From Strongylocentrotus purpuratus (Eukaryota; Echinodermata; Echinoidea; Camarodonta; Strongylocentrotidae), in contig NW_022145612.1 of assembly GCF_000002235.5 (NCBI RefSeq), forward strand, positions 18,738,360 through 18,802,359: a DNA stretch of 64,000 bases, read 5' to 3'. Numbering within the stretch: the stretch's first letter is position 1; every line of letters begins with the position of its first letter. Below are positions 22,003 to 34,154 of this stretch, piece after piece. Made by a program: the position numbers and the translations under genes. The notes under the pieces were generated by a model. The model did no database searches, was not told the DNA's origin, and saw only the letters and a program-made list of their open reading frames with translations.

Positions 22003-22161
22003 TATCACTCCAAGAAGTTTTGGTACAATCCTGGAGCTGTATACCCTCTATCTTGACCGCTACAGGTGGATGACGAGCTAGGCACACACTCATCAGCTGA
22101 CATTTCGCAGGATTTAACCTCATATTTGGTACGGCACCATTCCTGAAGGGATTCCAACACT
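22003..22161 (-). pseudogene. LINE reverse transcriptase fragment
   Basis: The minus-strand translation reads LQEW, then after a shift NMRLNPAKCQLMSV and PPVAVKIEGIQLQDCTK. This is the thumb region that follows the YxDD box in CR1/L2-like LINEs; compare NNMKLNHKKCSVMTV and PPPVIQIDGHDI in the LINE at 55,664-58,571. It is short and broken. Confidence 0.6.
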
Positions 22162-22169
22162 TTTTTTTT

Positions 22170-22405
22170 CAGCCGCTGAATAAGCGGGGGGGGGGGGGGG
22201 TAAGGTCACCTTTTTTTAGGCCAGTCATGGTCTAATTTTTTATTTATTTATTTTTTAATAATACAAAAATAAATAAAAAAAAACCAAACCAAAGGGGGGT
22301 TTTAGGGTTTTTTCTCTCAAAAATACACACATAAAATTACCAAAGGGGGGGGGAGGTTCAACCCCCTAACCCCCCCCCCCCCCCCCCCCCCCCCTGCGTT
22401 CGCGC
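22170..22405. mobile_element. hAT-like MITE with G and C runs
   Basis: It ends CCCTGCGTTCGCGCCTG, the inverse of the starts CAGGCGCGTACGC at 8,274 and 39,176. It begins around CAGCCGCTGAATAAGCGGGG, a word shared with 8,540-8,570 and 16,705-16,725. No target duplication was found. Confidence 0.5.
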
Positions 22406-22553
22406 CTGTCTTCTCATGACTTTATTGTTCAATCTATAGTGTCATAGGGGTTATCTGAATCCCGGTGTGATGTCAATATTAGCAAAATTATACACATCTT
22501 TAAAATATGTGTTGATTATAAAATTATAAGGATACTCTACGTACGTTTCCCCG

Positions 22554-22664
22554 ATGGTGACGGGACCGACGACGAAGGAACTAGAGGGCATCTCCGCCGA
22601 GCTCAATCTCGGATTGGAAGGGAGTACGATGCTCAAAGAATATCAGTCAGTCATCAATGACTCC
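22554..22664 (+). pseudogene. Truncated copy of amidase exon 1
   Basis: The first 37 codons of exon 1, [20 protein letters not shown] through [10 protein letters not shown], with the usual CGTTTCCCCG leader. The match stops abruptly inside the codon after NDS, where unrelated DNA gives a TAG. About half the exon is lost and no other exon follows before copy B. It is a relic of a fourth gene copy or of a duplication breakpoint. Confidence 0.85.
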
Positions 22665-22689
22665 TAGCAATTCATGATATGAAAGAATA

Positions 22690-23400
22690 ACCTATTGCCC
22701 CTTTTATTTTGACATATACCCCCTTTTCTTTCCTTATAAGTGCTCATTTTTTTCTTCTAATAAGTGCCCCTTTTCCTTGTGATAAGTGCACGTTAAGAAT
22801 CCACTGCACTATTCGTATACGATAGGGGGAAACCCCAGTGTAGTGGTCCACCTGCTGCATGAATCTTCAGTATTTAAGGAGATTATCCATAAGAAGAAGA
22901 AGAAGAACTTGGCCTACTAAATATCGACGAGGTGATATTGAAAGGGAACCTTTATAAACCACCTACGGCAACACTGGTTAATAATACTGTATGATATCGC
23001 AATAACTAAAGCCTATTGATTTTGTCTTATACTACAACGTTTTAGCTGAATTTGTCATACCCCTGATGTATAGTTATGCTTTAATTGCCATATTATTCTA
23101 TGTATTTATCTGTTTGTTTTTATGTTGTTTTATACATTGTAATATTTATCCACCCAGTACATAACATGGCCTCCTTGTAAAGCAAGCCTTGTGGCACTGA
23201 ATGGGGCTACCCTGTTTGTGCTTTTCAAGAAGAGTGAATGAATACATAAATAAATAACACGGGAGTACAAAGGCTGCATATGTCTGATGAACAAGTCCCA
23301 AAAGAATTCGTGCGCTATGACTAACGAATTTGAAAGGAAGCCAATAAATGAACGGAGTCGTGAAATCAAAGTTCATAAGTCAAGCAACATTTGCTATTAG
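22690..23400 (+). repeat. Inverted duplicate of the flank of amidase copy A
   Basis: 22,690-22,945 is the inverse of 15,720-15,537 joined to 13,891-13,815, without the hAT-like element between. 22,980-23,400 is the inverse of 13,800-13,655 joined to 13,004-12,720, without the inverted-repeat element. This ties copies A and B together as an inverted duplication. Confidence 0.75.
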
Positions 23401-23402
23401 AG

Positions 23403-23424
23403 ATGGCTACCGCTGACAAAAGAG
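23403..23424 (+). CDS. Candidate exon 0 of amidase copy B, donor lost
   Basis: It has the same 22 nt (MATADKR plus G) as in copy A, but the next bases are GATGTG instead of GTATGT because about ten bases are missing. The canonical donor is absent and the open frame ends soon after. If exon 0 is real, copy B cannot use it in the usual way and would start at the exon 1 ATG or another exon. Confidence 0.25.
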
Positions 23425-23799
23425 GATGTGTTTAATGTTTCTGCTTACCTGTATAGCATCTATCAGTGTGGGATTTGAATATAATATGTATCATATATTT
23501 GCTTGAAACGATTATTCCTTACATGATAAAGACCTCGTCTATTGTGGCACGGGAGATATATTGCACACGAATATGCTACCTGTGGATTTACGACAAAGTG
23601 TCATGCTCACCTATTGGTACAGATTGAGCGGATCATGCTCTGGTTTCATACTGTAACCGAATTTCCAATCCAGGTATTTATAAAGCGCCACTATCTAGTT
23701 GCCTAATCAAAGGCGCTGATGAGACTGAAAAACTACAAACAATTAATGTCTGTTCGTGATTCTAACTGGGAAAGACAAAAAAACAGTGACTAATTGTAA

Positions 23800-24480
23800 G
23801 TAATCTGAAATAGGTATGTCTTTAGTCGAGTTCTGAAAGTGGATAACTGGTGACAAGAGAGAAGGATTTTGGGGAAGACCATTCCACAATCTCGATGCAC
23901 AGGCAGAATATTAGATCCCCTAGAAGAGAGCGTGCTCGAGGAATCTCAAGCAGGTATTTAGTTCGAGGGTTATAGTCAACAAGTCTGAAATGTACACAGG
24001 AGCATATCCATGTTTATAAAATAATGTTGTATTCAATCCTCTGTTTTATAGGAAGCCAGAGTAGTGCAATAAGTGTTGGGGTAATGTGGTCACACTTTCA
24101 ACCTCTTGAAAGAATACGTGCAGCAGAATTCTGAGCATATTGTAATGTCCTTAAATGCTGTTGAGCTATATGCCATAAATCAAATAATTTCCACCATCTA
24201 AACGTGAGGTTATCAATGTGTGAACGTTTACAGCAGCTGCCTTATCTGAAAGAACCTTCCTGATGATACTCCAGACATTACTTATCTGGGAAAACACACT
24301 TTGACAAATTCTTTTCACTTGAATATCCATTGTCATCATGCTGTCGAAGATGACACCCAAATTTCGCACAGATAAAGAAGAGGAAATATTTGAATCAGCG
24401 ACTTGTATTTGAACATGAACTTTTGATTGATTGCTTTAAGATTGTGACCACTTATAATGTGTTAGGCCAGATACCCACTG
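23800..24480 (-). pseudogene. CR1-like LINE 3' fragment
   Basis: Minus-strand blocks include VRNLGVIFDSMMTMDIQVKR, SVFSQISNVWSIIRKVLSD, VHTLITSRLDGGN, then after shifts LQYAQNSAARIL, FDHITPT, LLWLPIKQRIEYN and ASRLWNGLP. These are the C-terminal blocks of CR1/jockey-type LINE ORF2. It is broken in several places. A shorter version of the same insertion lies at 42,139-42,560, so it predates the B/C duplication. Confidence 0.7.
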
Positions 24481-24502
24481 ATTAAGATTGCAAATTTCTA
24501 CC

Positions 24503-24735
24503 TTAAAATTTAATTGGTAAAAAAGTGTACCCCACTTTGGTAACTTCTAATTATAAAGCTATAAATCTATGTGACCTTGAATCATATATCAATATTTATT
24601 ATGAATAGGGTATCATAAATTTTGACAGAAAATAATACTCATTATCTTGAAATACATTTCAAAGTCATATTGGGTATGAATTTTTAATTATAGGAGCTAC
24701 CAAGTTGGGTACACTTTTTTGTATAAGCACTGTAT
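24503..24735. mobile_element. Mariner-like MITE upstream of copy B
   Basis: The arms, AAAAGTGTACCCCACTTTGG on the left and CCAAGTTGGGTACACTTTTT on the right, end in GTATAAGCACTGTA. Related copies lie at 10,690, 11,455, 12,200 and 42,605-43,012. The CAGTGCGTAT end and TA context suggest Tc1/mariner origin. Confidence 0.55.
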
Positions 24736-25397
24736 GGGCGACCAAACATATAATCGACAATGAATTAATTATAAAAGCCACATAAAAAAGGAAATCACTT
24801 CATAAGGCATACAATGAAATGCGTTAAGTGTAAATTTGTATATTATGTAAGTGTATGTCTTTTGTGAAACGTTTTATTAATGTTCTATGTGCTAGTGCAA
24901 GACAGTGCGCGAGCGAATGCTTGTATTTGGAGCGCTTATTAAATTATGACTAAGAGTATGATGATAACAATTTACATGTTTTGTGAGCGCGCAAGACAGA
25001 TTCCGATATGATGACAGGAGTAAACCTAATGTCACGACCTTTTTGTTTAGCGCTTAGAAACGTCGTGGATGTATTCTGATGTACACTAGGCATCTTTTCG
25101 ATTGCATAATATTCCCTCTAACTAAACAAATAAATCTAAGCAATATTTTAATTCTTCGCTCTAGCTAATGCAGTACGTCACAAGACAGCAAATGAAGCCC
25201 AGTAGGCAACACGCATTAGACGTTATTTAAGTCCATACTAATGATTTTTGTAATTTTGTAATTATGTCCGAAGGCAAATTTTATGTATTTTTTACATGAC
25301 AATAAATTATCTTGAATCTTGAATCTTGAATCTATATTCAAAACCACTGCGTTTTCTCGTCGTTTAAATCTTAGAAGATCCTATATACGTTTCCCCG

Positions 25398-28300
25398 ATG
25401 GTCACGGGACCGACGATGAAGGAACTAGAGGACATCTCCGCCGAGCTCAATCTCGGATTGGAAGGGAGTACCGTGCTCAAAGAATATCAGTCAGTCATCA
25501 ACGACTCCTTGGAGATGATGAACCAACTCGATGACCTGGTCGAACCCGGTCTACCGGTGAAGTATACACGAACTCCGGGTTACCGACCTTCAAGGGAAGA
25601 GAGCCCTCATAATGCATGGTAAAGATATCAAGGCTTCTTTCTACCAACCCCATCGCAAAGACTTTCAAGAAATGTAATCAAGGCAATTTCAATTAGTGTA
25701 TTTTCATAAGACCTCACATTCAATGTTCAAATATCAACACAGAATGGATGTTTAGAAGATTATCAAGTACACAAACATATAGCTCCGTTTAGTCTCATTT
25801 GACAACGCCCCCTATCGTCAGAGTCAGCAGCCTAACATGTTAGCCTATGGAATTTTACCAAAGAAATCGTTAAAAATTCATTTTTTGTTTAAACAAAAAG
25901 CACATCCACCCCGACGTACGTTATCACTAGCTCTTTCATTGGAACCCTCATGTCCCATTAACTTTTGAAAGTTCACCCACCGTAATTTGATCAAAATAGG
26001 TTGCAAGCTCGCCATTGCCTATATAACACATGTGAAACAAGTCGAACTTTGGACTCAGTTTGCCAAGCAATTGTAAGGTTTTAGGTCAAGCACACGAAGG
26101 ATAAGAAGCATGAATTATAATAGATCAGTTCTGATCGGTTCATTATGTCCATTTCATCCAACCCTCCACTGTAATTTTTCCATTGAAGATAGGCAAACAT
26201 TTTGCCGAGGTAAGCAAAAACATGAATATTCATGATCGCCCTGGACTACTCGATTATTTACAGAGGAGTGCAATTGTGCACCACATCAAACTCCCCTACT
26301 TTAAGTCAAGTATTTTATTGTATTATGTAGTTTGGTAGGTTTATTTTAATAACTGTTTAATTATCAGATATCAATGATAGTTTAAAGATATGGAAAATGT
26401 TCTTGTATTTTATATTTAGCAAATCAATCTCACATACAAATTCACTACCAAGTGTCGTCTAATCCGCAGATTGTCGTCTGCTATATACGTCCAGCGAGCG
26501 AAAATGAGACAACCGGAGCAATATGGTGAAACTCACTGAGTATCTCCTCCTAATCAGATACCGATCAAAGAGTTATTGCACCTGCTACTTTAGAGTGAAT
26601 TCCACTTTAATTTGGAGTGGACTCCACTATGGGTCTGAGTGGATTCAACTCCAAAGGTATTTATGAATCCCACTCTGACTCCTAAAGAGATTATAGACGT
26701 CTTCTTTTCTGATTCAATTACATATTTTGTTGTTTTGTTTTGTAGGTACTACAAATGCAGAATCACAGGAGCAGACAGAGGGACCTTATCAGGAAAGCGT
26801 ATTGCAATCAAGGACTCTATTGCTGTAGCGGGAATCCCGATGAAGATCGGGTTCAGTGGTCTTGAAGGATATGTTCCCGATTTTGATGCTACGGTGGTCA
26901 CGTGGGTATTAGACGAAGGTAAGCTGCAGGAAGTGCCATTGATGATTGGGAGAGTTTGGCCATCTCGGTTTGAGTTCGGCGTATAATAACGAATACTGCC
27001 TTGTTAAGCCACTATGAAATAGAAGAATATTCGCCATGCTGTAATACTGAAACCAAGTTGGCCGAACTCTGTGTATAGATGGCTCTGGCTGCGGATACCT
27101 ATCGATCTAAGGTAGATCGGAAACTTGCACCGGTGTTATGTGGTATTGGCAGTGGCGGATCCAGTGGGGGGGGGGGGGCGGTGGGCCCAAGCCCCCTCCC
27201 CTGACGCTCAAGGAGGGGGGGGGGGGGGAGATGCAATTTTTCAAATTTTTGAGGGCCAAAAAAAAATTAGTGTTTACTACCCCTCCCCCCCCCCCCCCCA
27301 CTGAGCGAATTATCGGCCGGCTATTTCGCCGCTAAATATTTTCTCAAGAATTGGGCCCCCTCCCCTGCCGCCGGCTGGATCCGCCCCTGGTGTTAGATTC
27401 AAGTTTTGTTGATGCAACACCTCCCAGGTCCAATTAGTCATTTCTTTATTACATTCCTGTGATATCTTTATTTTCACGTTTGTTTGCTTTGCTCTGACAG
27501 GGGGAATCATTCTTGGGAAAGCGACATGCGAAGAATTGTGTAATTCAGCGAACAGCCATACAAGTGGAACAGGACCAGTCACGAATCCCCTTAACCCACG
27601 TCACTGCGCTGGCGGTTCAAGCTCGGGATGTGCAGTGTTGGTGAGTGTGTAGTAATCAGGGGCGGATCGAGGATTTTGTAAACGGAGTAGGGGGGATGGT
27701 CGATTCCGGAAAAAAATAGTCAGGCATGATTTGTTGCTGTTCATCATTTACGGTAGGTTAATAATACCCTCTATATCTATCACTTGTAACATATTTTGAA
27801 GTAAGAACCATTCGCTTGGCATTTGAACGTCGCCATCACCTCCAATTCGATACGTCTTCACCTAGGGGATACAGTTCTTACTCCGTAAATTAAGTGCGAT
27901 TTAACAAGATCGCCTTTCATGGGAGGGACAAGGGGTCCTATCATCTTCTGTTCTCATCCAACCCCACCCTCTCTCTCTCTTCCCGTAGCTACTCCTCTAA
28001 TGCTTCACACCGCAATTAAACGTAATCCATGATATCGACAAGCAAGATGTATGGACAATAATCCTTTGTGGTTAGTTCACATATGTTTTATCGGGCAAAC
28101 TTAGATAGGGCAGCATTTCTCGTGACGAATTATATATTTTTTTCTCTCTCTCTTTTGAAGGTGGCAACAAATGAAGTGGACATGGCAATCGGGAGTGATC
28201 AAGGCGGATCGGTTCGGATACCAGCTAGTTGGTGTGGATTGGTTGGTTTAAAACCGACCTTTGGTTTGATACCGTTCACAGGGGCAGTATCCAGGGAGTT

Positions 28301-31300
28301 TGTCGTTGATCACTTGGGACCAATAGCAAGGACTGTTAAAGACTGTGCTCTGCTGCTAGAGGTATATCATGTTTAGAGCTAAGTTACAAAAAAGTACAAA
28401 CAAAATATAAAGGCATTATCATACAATAAACTTTTGAAATTTGAAATTAAGGGGGCGGGGGGGGGGGGGGTCGTGCATGGAGGACCTGGCGTAACAAAAT
28501 ATTACATAGGGCTTTCAGGCTGAGAAAACAACCACCATCATATGGGAATAAAGATGGTGGAAAACGTTTAAAGTGGCTCGTTTTTTTTTTTAAGATTATT
28601 TTTTAGGGGGGGGGGGTATATTCATGATTCCCTCCCCCTAGAGATTGTAGTATCGAGTAAAACAACTTTTTCTTGGTTGTTGTTGTGTCATTCTGTTGTG
28701 CTGTCGAGACTGAACAAGAGTGAGGATAGATGTTGGATAGAAAAAATAAACGAGGGGAAAACATTTTGTTGGGAGTGCCCAAGCTTTTTTAATTTTATAT
28801 AATAGATGAGAAACACTATTTTATTCTGTAGTGTCGTCCTGTTAAGGTGTTCTTAATTGTTTGGATATATTTATGTTTATGTATATAAAATTAAAAATAA
28901 AAGTTATGTGTATGTATATGTTCTTACTCTATATATTGCTATTGTCATGATCAGTAAAGAGCGGTAAAAATATTATTGTGACAGAAAAAAAATTGTGTTC
29001 ATTGCCGTTCTGTTTCTCAATTTATAGGTTATAGCCGGCTATGATAATGGGAACGATGCCAGGCAAAGAAATGATTTGAAAACGCCCTATTATTCACAAC
29101 AGGTAAACAATTTGCTCAACGTAGCTAAACATTCCTCGAATGCCGCTATATACAACATGCATTTTTGTCAAAACGCTTTGGACCACCACGTGATAATTCC
29201 TCTGATAATGACTTAAATTATGTGATATCTCTTGACGTATTTTCATAACTCTGAATGTTACTTTCTTCAACGTAAATTACATATTATTTGATGGAACTAT
29301 TTCATCTCTCCAGGGTATTATATTAGCTTTAAAAAAGGCCATGAGCAAAATCATAGAAACATTTCGTTAAATACCCCTCTCTCTCTCATATTAATAACAA
29401 CTTTTTTCTAAACACGGTCAAATAATCATATAACATTTCACATTTTCCCCTTTACCCCACGTTTACCCACAATTGAAACATATTCAGTTTTACTTATATA
29501 AAAATACCTCCCCACGTAACTTCAATTTAACGTCCTTTTGTTGTCCTTTTTGATAAAATAATCATGAAATATCACCAAAATTTCGAATGACTATGACAAT
29601 ATGGTGCCATCTATTTCAGGTGCATAGGTGTATTCGAAGTTATATGCGTCAAATAAATTGATTTGAAGATTAAGAAAGGGGGCGAGGGTAGGAGGGGGTT
29701 AGTAATTCAGGTAAGGACTTGCAATCAATTTAGTGTTCTCTGGACAATATAATGCTTGTTTTTCTTGCAATTCAGTTGGAGGAGCTTGATCCGAAATCAA
29801 TTCGAATGGCCGTTTTGAAGGAAGGTTTCGGTAGTCCAGGATCTAATCCAGAAGTTGATCGTCTGGTTCTAGAAACAATCGACATGTTTGCTTCATCAAG
29901 TGGGGCTCATGTTCAAGAAGTCTCTATTCCTTTACGCAAATCGAGTGAGACCCCCCCCCCCCCCCACCCCTTCTCTTCCCATCAGTAGCGTAGGTTCAGG
30001 GGGCAAACAAAATCATTAGAGAGAAATAGGAATATAGGGGAAGAAGAGAAAATAATGAACGTGAAATTGAAATGATAGAATCTCCTTCCACCCTCCCCCG
30101 AAGAGATGACCCTTTGAGCTAGTATATCGTGTCTCCACCCCTTTCCGCCCTGCCAGAGTGCCCTATTATTGACTTGGCCTACGTACGCTACGCCATTGTT
30201 TCCCTTACCCTATAAGAATCATGAGAGATTTTTTTAAAGATGGCTGTGAGCATGTTGAGTATTTATTCCAAACAATTGGTAGTTTGAAATAAGAAGGAAA
30301 AAAGCAAATTGTAAAACAAAATAACAGAAGACTCACTGAAAAACCAAATTAAAACTTCTTGAAACCTGTACATTCTGTTTGACTGAAAACTTTGTCTTTT
30401 GCTCTTATAACAGTGATATTAGTAAAGTGTGAGCTCATCTTTCTTGTCAAAATGTAAGAGTATAGTACACTTACCCTTCAATAATGCATCTTTATTTATG
30501 AAGACATCTGGGTTTTAGTTACCATATCCCGATGCAATTTCAAACACTGCAATCTTTCCTTTGGATAAAACAACCTCGTCGGCCAAATGATATGTTAGCT
30601 ATGTTTGCCGACTATGTTAATTCTTGAGAATTTTATTTTAGTCAAATAACCTGATTTTTTAGTATATTTCACTGACAGGTATAGCCATTGGTACTGTTAT
30701 TGGAGACATTGGTGGAATCGATATGATATATACGACGGCAGGTGAGTGAGTCAACTGATCATGGTAGTAAATGGAGTGAAGGAATGAAGAAACGGAATCC
30801 TTGGACCTCTTCTCTTTATTATGCACATCAACGATTTACCCTTGATACTAAAAAATTGCAAAATAAATATGTATGCTGATGACACTATTTTATATTATGC
30901 TAGTAATGACTTTTCTGAACTGGAAAACAAGGTAAACGAAGATTTAGTAAATGTGAAAAAATGGCTTGATGTCAATAAGTTAAGTTTAAATATAAATAAA
31001 ACAGAATACATTGTACTAGGAACAAAAAAATCGTCTAAAACTAGCTAGTAATACAAATTTGAATATTAACATAGATGGAACCCCTCTGAAAAGAGTTACT
31101 ACGTGCAAGTATTTAGGAGTGATTATGGATGAAACTCTATCATGGACAGACCATATTAAATCTGTACAAAAGAAATGTAGTAGTGGATTGTTTATGTTAA
31201 AATCAATACGTAATATTGTTGGTAAAGATACATTGAAATTAGTATATAATGCATTGATTTTATCCCACCTCTCCTATTGTGATGTAATATGGGGAAACTG

Positions 31301-34126
31301 TGGAAAGTGCCTACAAAATGATCTCCAAAAAATTCAAAATCGGGCAGCTCGAATAATAAATGATACCCCTTGGGATTCATCGGGACACTTCAACCTTAAT
31401 AAACTTGGATGGGATACGCTTGAACAGAAAAGGAAAGAAAATATCGCTTTAATGACTTTCAAAATACTTAATAAAAAAGCCCCTTCTTATCTAATTGATA
31501 CATTTTCGTTTAGAGAAAGACCATATAATACGAGAAGTGGCAATCTATGTGTTAAGACAATCCAGCCTAAAACGGATAGTACCAAACGCACATTTGTGTA
31601 CAGAGGCGCTTGCCTATGGACCTCACTACCACACGAATTGCAAGCTGCACAAACCAAGTACAGTTTCACAACAGGACTTAAAAGAATAACCAATTTATAA
31701 TCATATACAGTATACTATGCTCAAATATGTCTATGAACTTTCGAATGTTTCCTTCTTATTTTTGATGTGTCCATTTGTGTGTTGTTTGAATTTAAATTGT
31801 TGTGTATATATCTGTTCGGGTATTTTTAAATTTCCATATGATGTAATATAGTTTCATTTCATTTTATCCGAAAATGATTAAATAATAGAGTTTTATCTGC
31901 TGTGCTTGTTATTTCAATTCACTTTCAAGTGTTCTTTTACTGACTTAAATAAAATAAAATTGTAATCATATCCATAATTGTAATAATGCAGTATCTTGGC
32001 CAGCCACATTTTACTTTTTTATATTTTGTATATATCATTTCTGGCAGTTTATATGCACTAGTAACGATTCGTATTACCTATTTTAATTTGAAGTATATAT
32101 ACAGTACTTTTGTTTGGACACTCATGATTATTGTTATTCATATTAATATACGTTTTCGGCAGTACTATTCTATCGTTATCTTTTTAGATATTTATCTTGA
32201 TTATTTCTTGTTTGTTTTAAATATGTCATTTGATGTCCATTATCATTTCTATGTTCATTCGATGTATTTACATTGTTTCACACGGCCCCAATGGAAATCA
32301 GTCTTGTAACTGTTTGGGCTTTTTTAACCGTGTATAAATAAAGATATCAATTCAATTCAATTCAATGCTCCCCAGGGAGAGGAGAAGGTGCATACATTGT
32401 ATGTGGGCAGACTGAATCCGATGACCGGGGTAATAATATATATCTGTAAAACGCTTATAGAGACATCGTCGGTGTATTAAGCGCTATATAAAACCGGAAT
32501 ATTATTGTTATTATTATTATTTATCTTCGATTTGTAACAAAATTTGAGATAGATGTTACATTGAACATACATTTAATCTATTTCTATGTTAAGATATTAT
32601 GAGTTTTCCAAGACAAAATCAGTTAGAAAGATGGATTTCGTCACGGGACAATTGATTTTGTAACACATCACAAGGCGCCCGAAAGCCAGATGATTTTTTG
32701 CTACCCGCTTAAAATTGAAATAACGGTTGATTAGTCCATTAATAAGTCGGGTTTCCATTTCGTTCATATTTTATAGGTTTTTTTAAACTGTAGTTTTATC
32801 AATGTCCCAGTACTGATACCATTCTGTATTATGTCTTTCAAAATGTGAAGAAAACTCTTAAGGCATTATTGTATCCTCTGTCAAAGTACATTACCTGATG
32901 ATCAGCTGATTATGATCTTCGTCACATTTTCCCCTCTCTCTTTCAGGTGTTGGATTGCATCACACAGGATACTATGCTACTAGTATGATGAGGGATGTTG
33001 GAGCTCGTCTTAAACACAATACTAAGAACCTTCATCCCATAAATAAAGTAGGAAAGCAAATGAACAACCGACTCCCTTTCTCGATCTATCTCCCCCGCTC
33101 TCTCTCTCTCTCTCTCTCTCCCTCTCTCTCTCTATCCAACACCCCCCTCTCTCTCTCTACAACTCCCCCTTCTTTCATCCCTCCCCAACTCTCCCCGTGC
33201 TCTCTCTATTTATCTCTTTCCGCTCTTTCATATTATAATCGACGTTTGAAATTAGTTGAGTCTTTGTCGATGTAAAATGTAATCGCTTCCATTTCAATTT
33301 GGTATAAAAATGTTCCTTTTTCCAAAACAGGCCCATCTAATAGAAGGCACTTTCTTGAAGAAGAATTATTGTCATTTGTACGGCAAGGCTCAGAATCTAA
33401 AGAGGCAACTCGAAAAAGAATTTAATGATGTCTTGGTAGATTGTGACGTGGTTGTCATGCCAACGGTTCCCTTCACAGCCCCGCCCATGTTGGAACGTAA
33501 TGCCTCGATCAAAGGTAACATTTGATTAAAAACACAACAACAACATACAAACAAAGAACTATAAATTATTCGTTGAATTGGGTTTGTTTACTGTGTAATT
33601 CAAATAATCGTTCTAGTTCTAGTTTTTTTTTTTTTTCATATTCTTTTAATATACATTGTATATTGGTTATAATGACAACTTGTATAGGCTCACTGTGAGT
33701 GAGATGATTTAAATAGGAGTTCCATTACGCTGACGTTTATTGACACAATTTATATTTTTAGATTATAGACCACAATATACTGTGGTAACAGCAATTGTAT
33801 AGTCGTACTTTTTATTTCTTACAGTATTCCTTCATGTTTCCCAGATAAAAGAATAGATTTTCATCCCCACGTCAGTTTTTTGTTTTGTTTCTGTAAAGTA
33901 TATTCATACATGTTTTATTCATACAGAAACGATCGCATTTGCTCTAAACATGGACACGAATCTCACATCCGGGAATTTGACGGGGCATCCTTCGATCACT
34001 ATCAATGCCAGGAGTCTCGGCGGATTACCGGTCGGGCTTTTGTTGACTTCTAAGAAATTCAACGAACTCCGACTCTTGCAAATAGCTCAGGCCTTTGAGA
34101 ATTTCATCAATGACAGTACACAATAA
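25398..34126 (+). CDS. Amidase-signature family amidase, copy B (10 exons, 508 aa)
   Basis: Exons: 25,398-25,618; 26,746-26,918; 27,501-27,640; 28,161-28,361; 29,028-29,102; 29,776-29,944; 30,679-30,741; 32,947-33,047; 33,331-33,514; 33,927-34,126 (TAA). All introns are GT-AG and phases match copy C. The family hydrolyses carboxylic amides through a Ser-cisSer-Lys triad; here Lys96 (AIKDS), Ser171 (GGSSSG) and Ser195 (DQGGS) from the exon 1 ATG. The loop before the nucleophile reads IGSDQGGS where A and C have IGGDQGGS, and exon 10 reads NARSLGG for NAGSLGG; either could affect activity. There is no signal peptide or membrane segment, so it is probably cytosolic. Intron 2 carries a hAT-like MITE and intron 7 a LINE. 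The substrate is unknown; bacterial relatives act on aryl or aliphatic amides. Confidence 0.85.
27150..27389. mobile_element. hAT-like MITE in intron 2 of copy B
   Basis: It begins CAGTGGCGGATCCAG and ends CTGGATCCGCCCCTG with long G and C runs inside. It is absent from the matching intron of copy C (46,900-46,925), so it inserted after the duplication. A GGTGTTA word occurs on both sides but not directly at the left end, so the exact target duplication is unclear. Confidence 0.65.
27657..27720. repeat. hAT-like end shared by intron 3 of copies B and C
   Basis: CAGGGGCGGATCGAGGATTT followed by a G-rich stretch; the same sequence occurs at 47,187 in copy C. The element therefore predates the B/C duplication. 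Its other end was not identified. Confidence 0.45.
30792..32364 (+). pseudogene. 5'-truncated LINE (CR1/L2-like) in intron 7 of copy B
   Basis: The first frame reads [15 protein letters not shown], the YADDT box, then [20 protein letters not shown]. After a frame change near 31,048, a second frame of 213 residues reads [46 protein letters not shown] and ACLWTSLP. These are the RT palm, thumb and C-terminal blocks of a CR1/L2/jockey-group LINE. The 3' end is a (TCAAT)n tail at about 32,343-32,365, after which intron sequence matching copy C resumes. The copy is 5'-truncated within the RT and absent from copy C. Confidence 0.8.
33092..33220. repeat. (CT)n tract in intron 8 of copy B
   Basis: Imperfect CT repeats and pyrimidine-rich DNA, matched by a longer tract at the same place in copy C (52,080-52,205). 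Ser/Leu frames are artefacts. Confidence 0.8.
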
Positions 34127-34148
34127 TGCAACATAATCGAATCATGTG

Positions 34149-34154
34149 ATTAAA
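34149..34154 (+). promoter_or_regulatory. Probable polyadenylation signal of amidase copy B
   Basis: ATTAAA, the common variant of AATAAA, 23 bases after the stop codon; conserved in copy C at 53,167-53,172. Confidence 0.5.

Noticed and set aside
26639-26745. Extension of amidase B exon 2 upstream
   Set aside because: The open frame begins with GTG and lies in intron 1; the acceptor TTTTGTAG at 26,745 joins exon 1 in phase.
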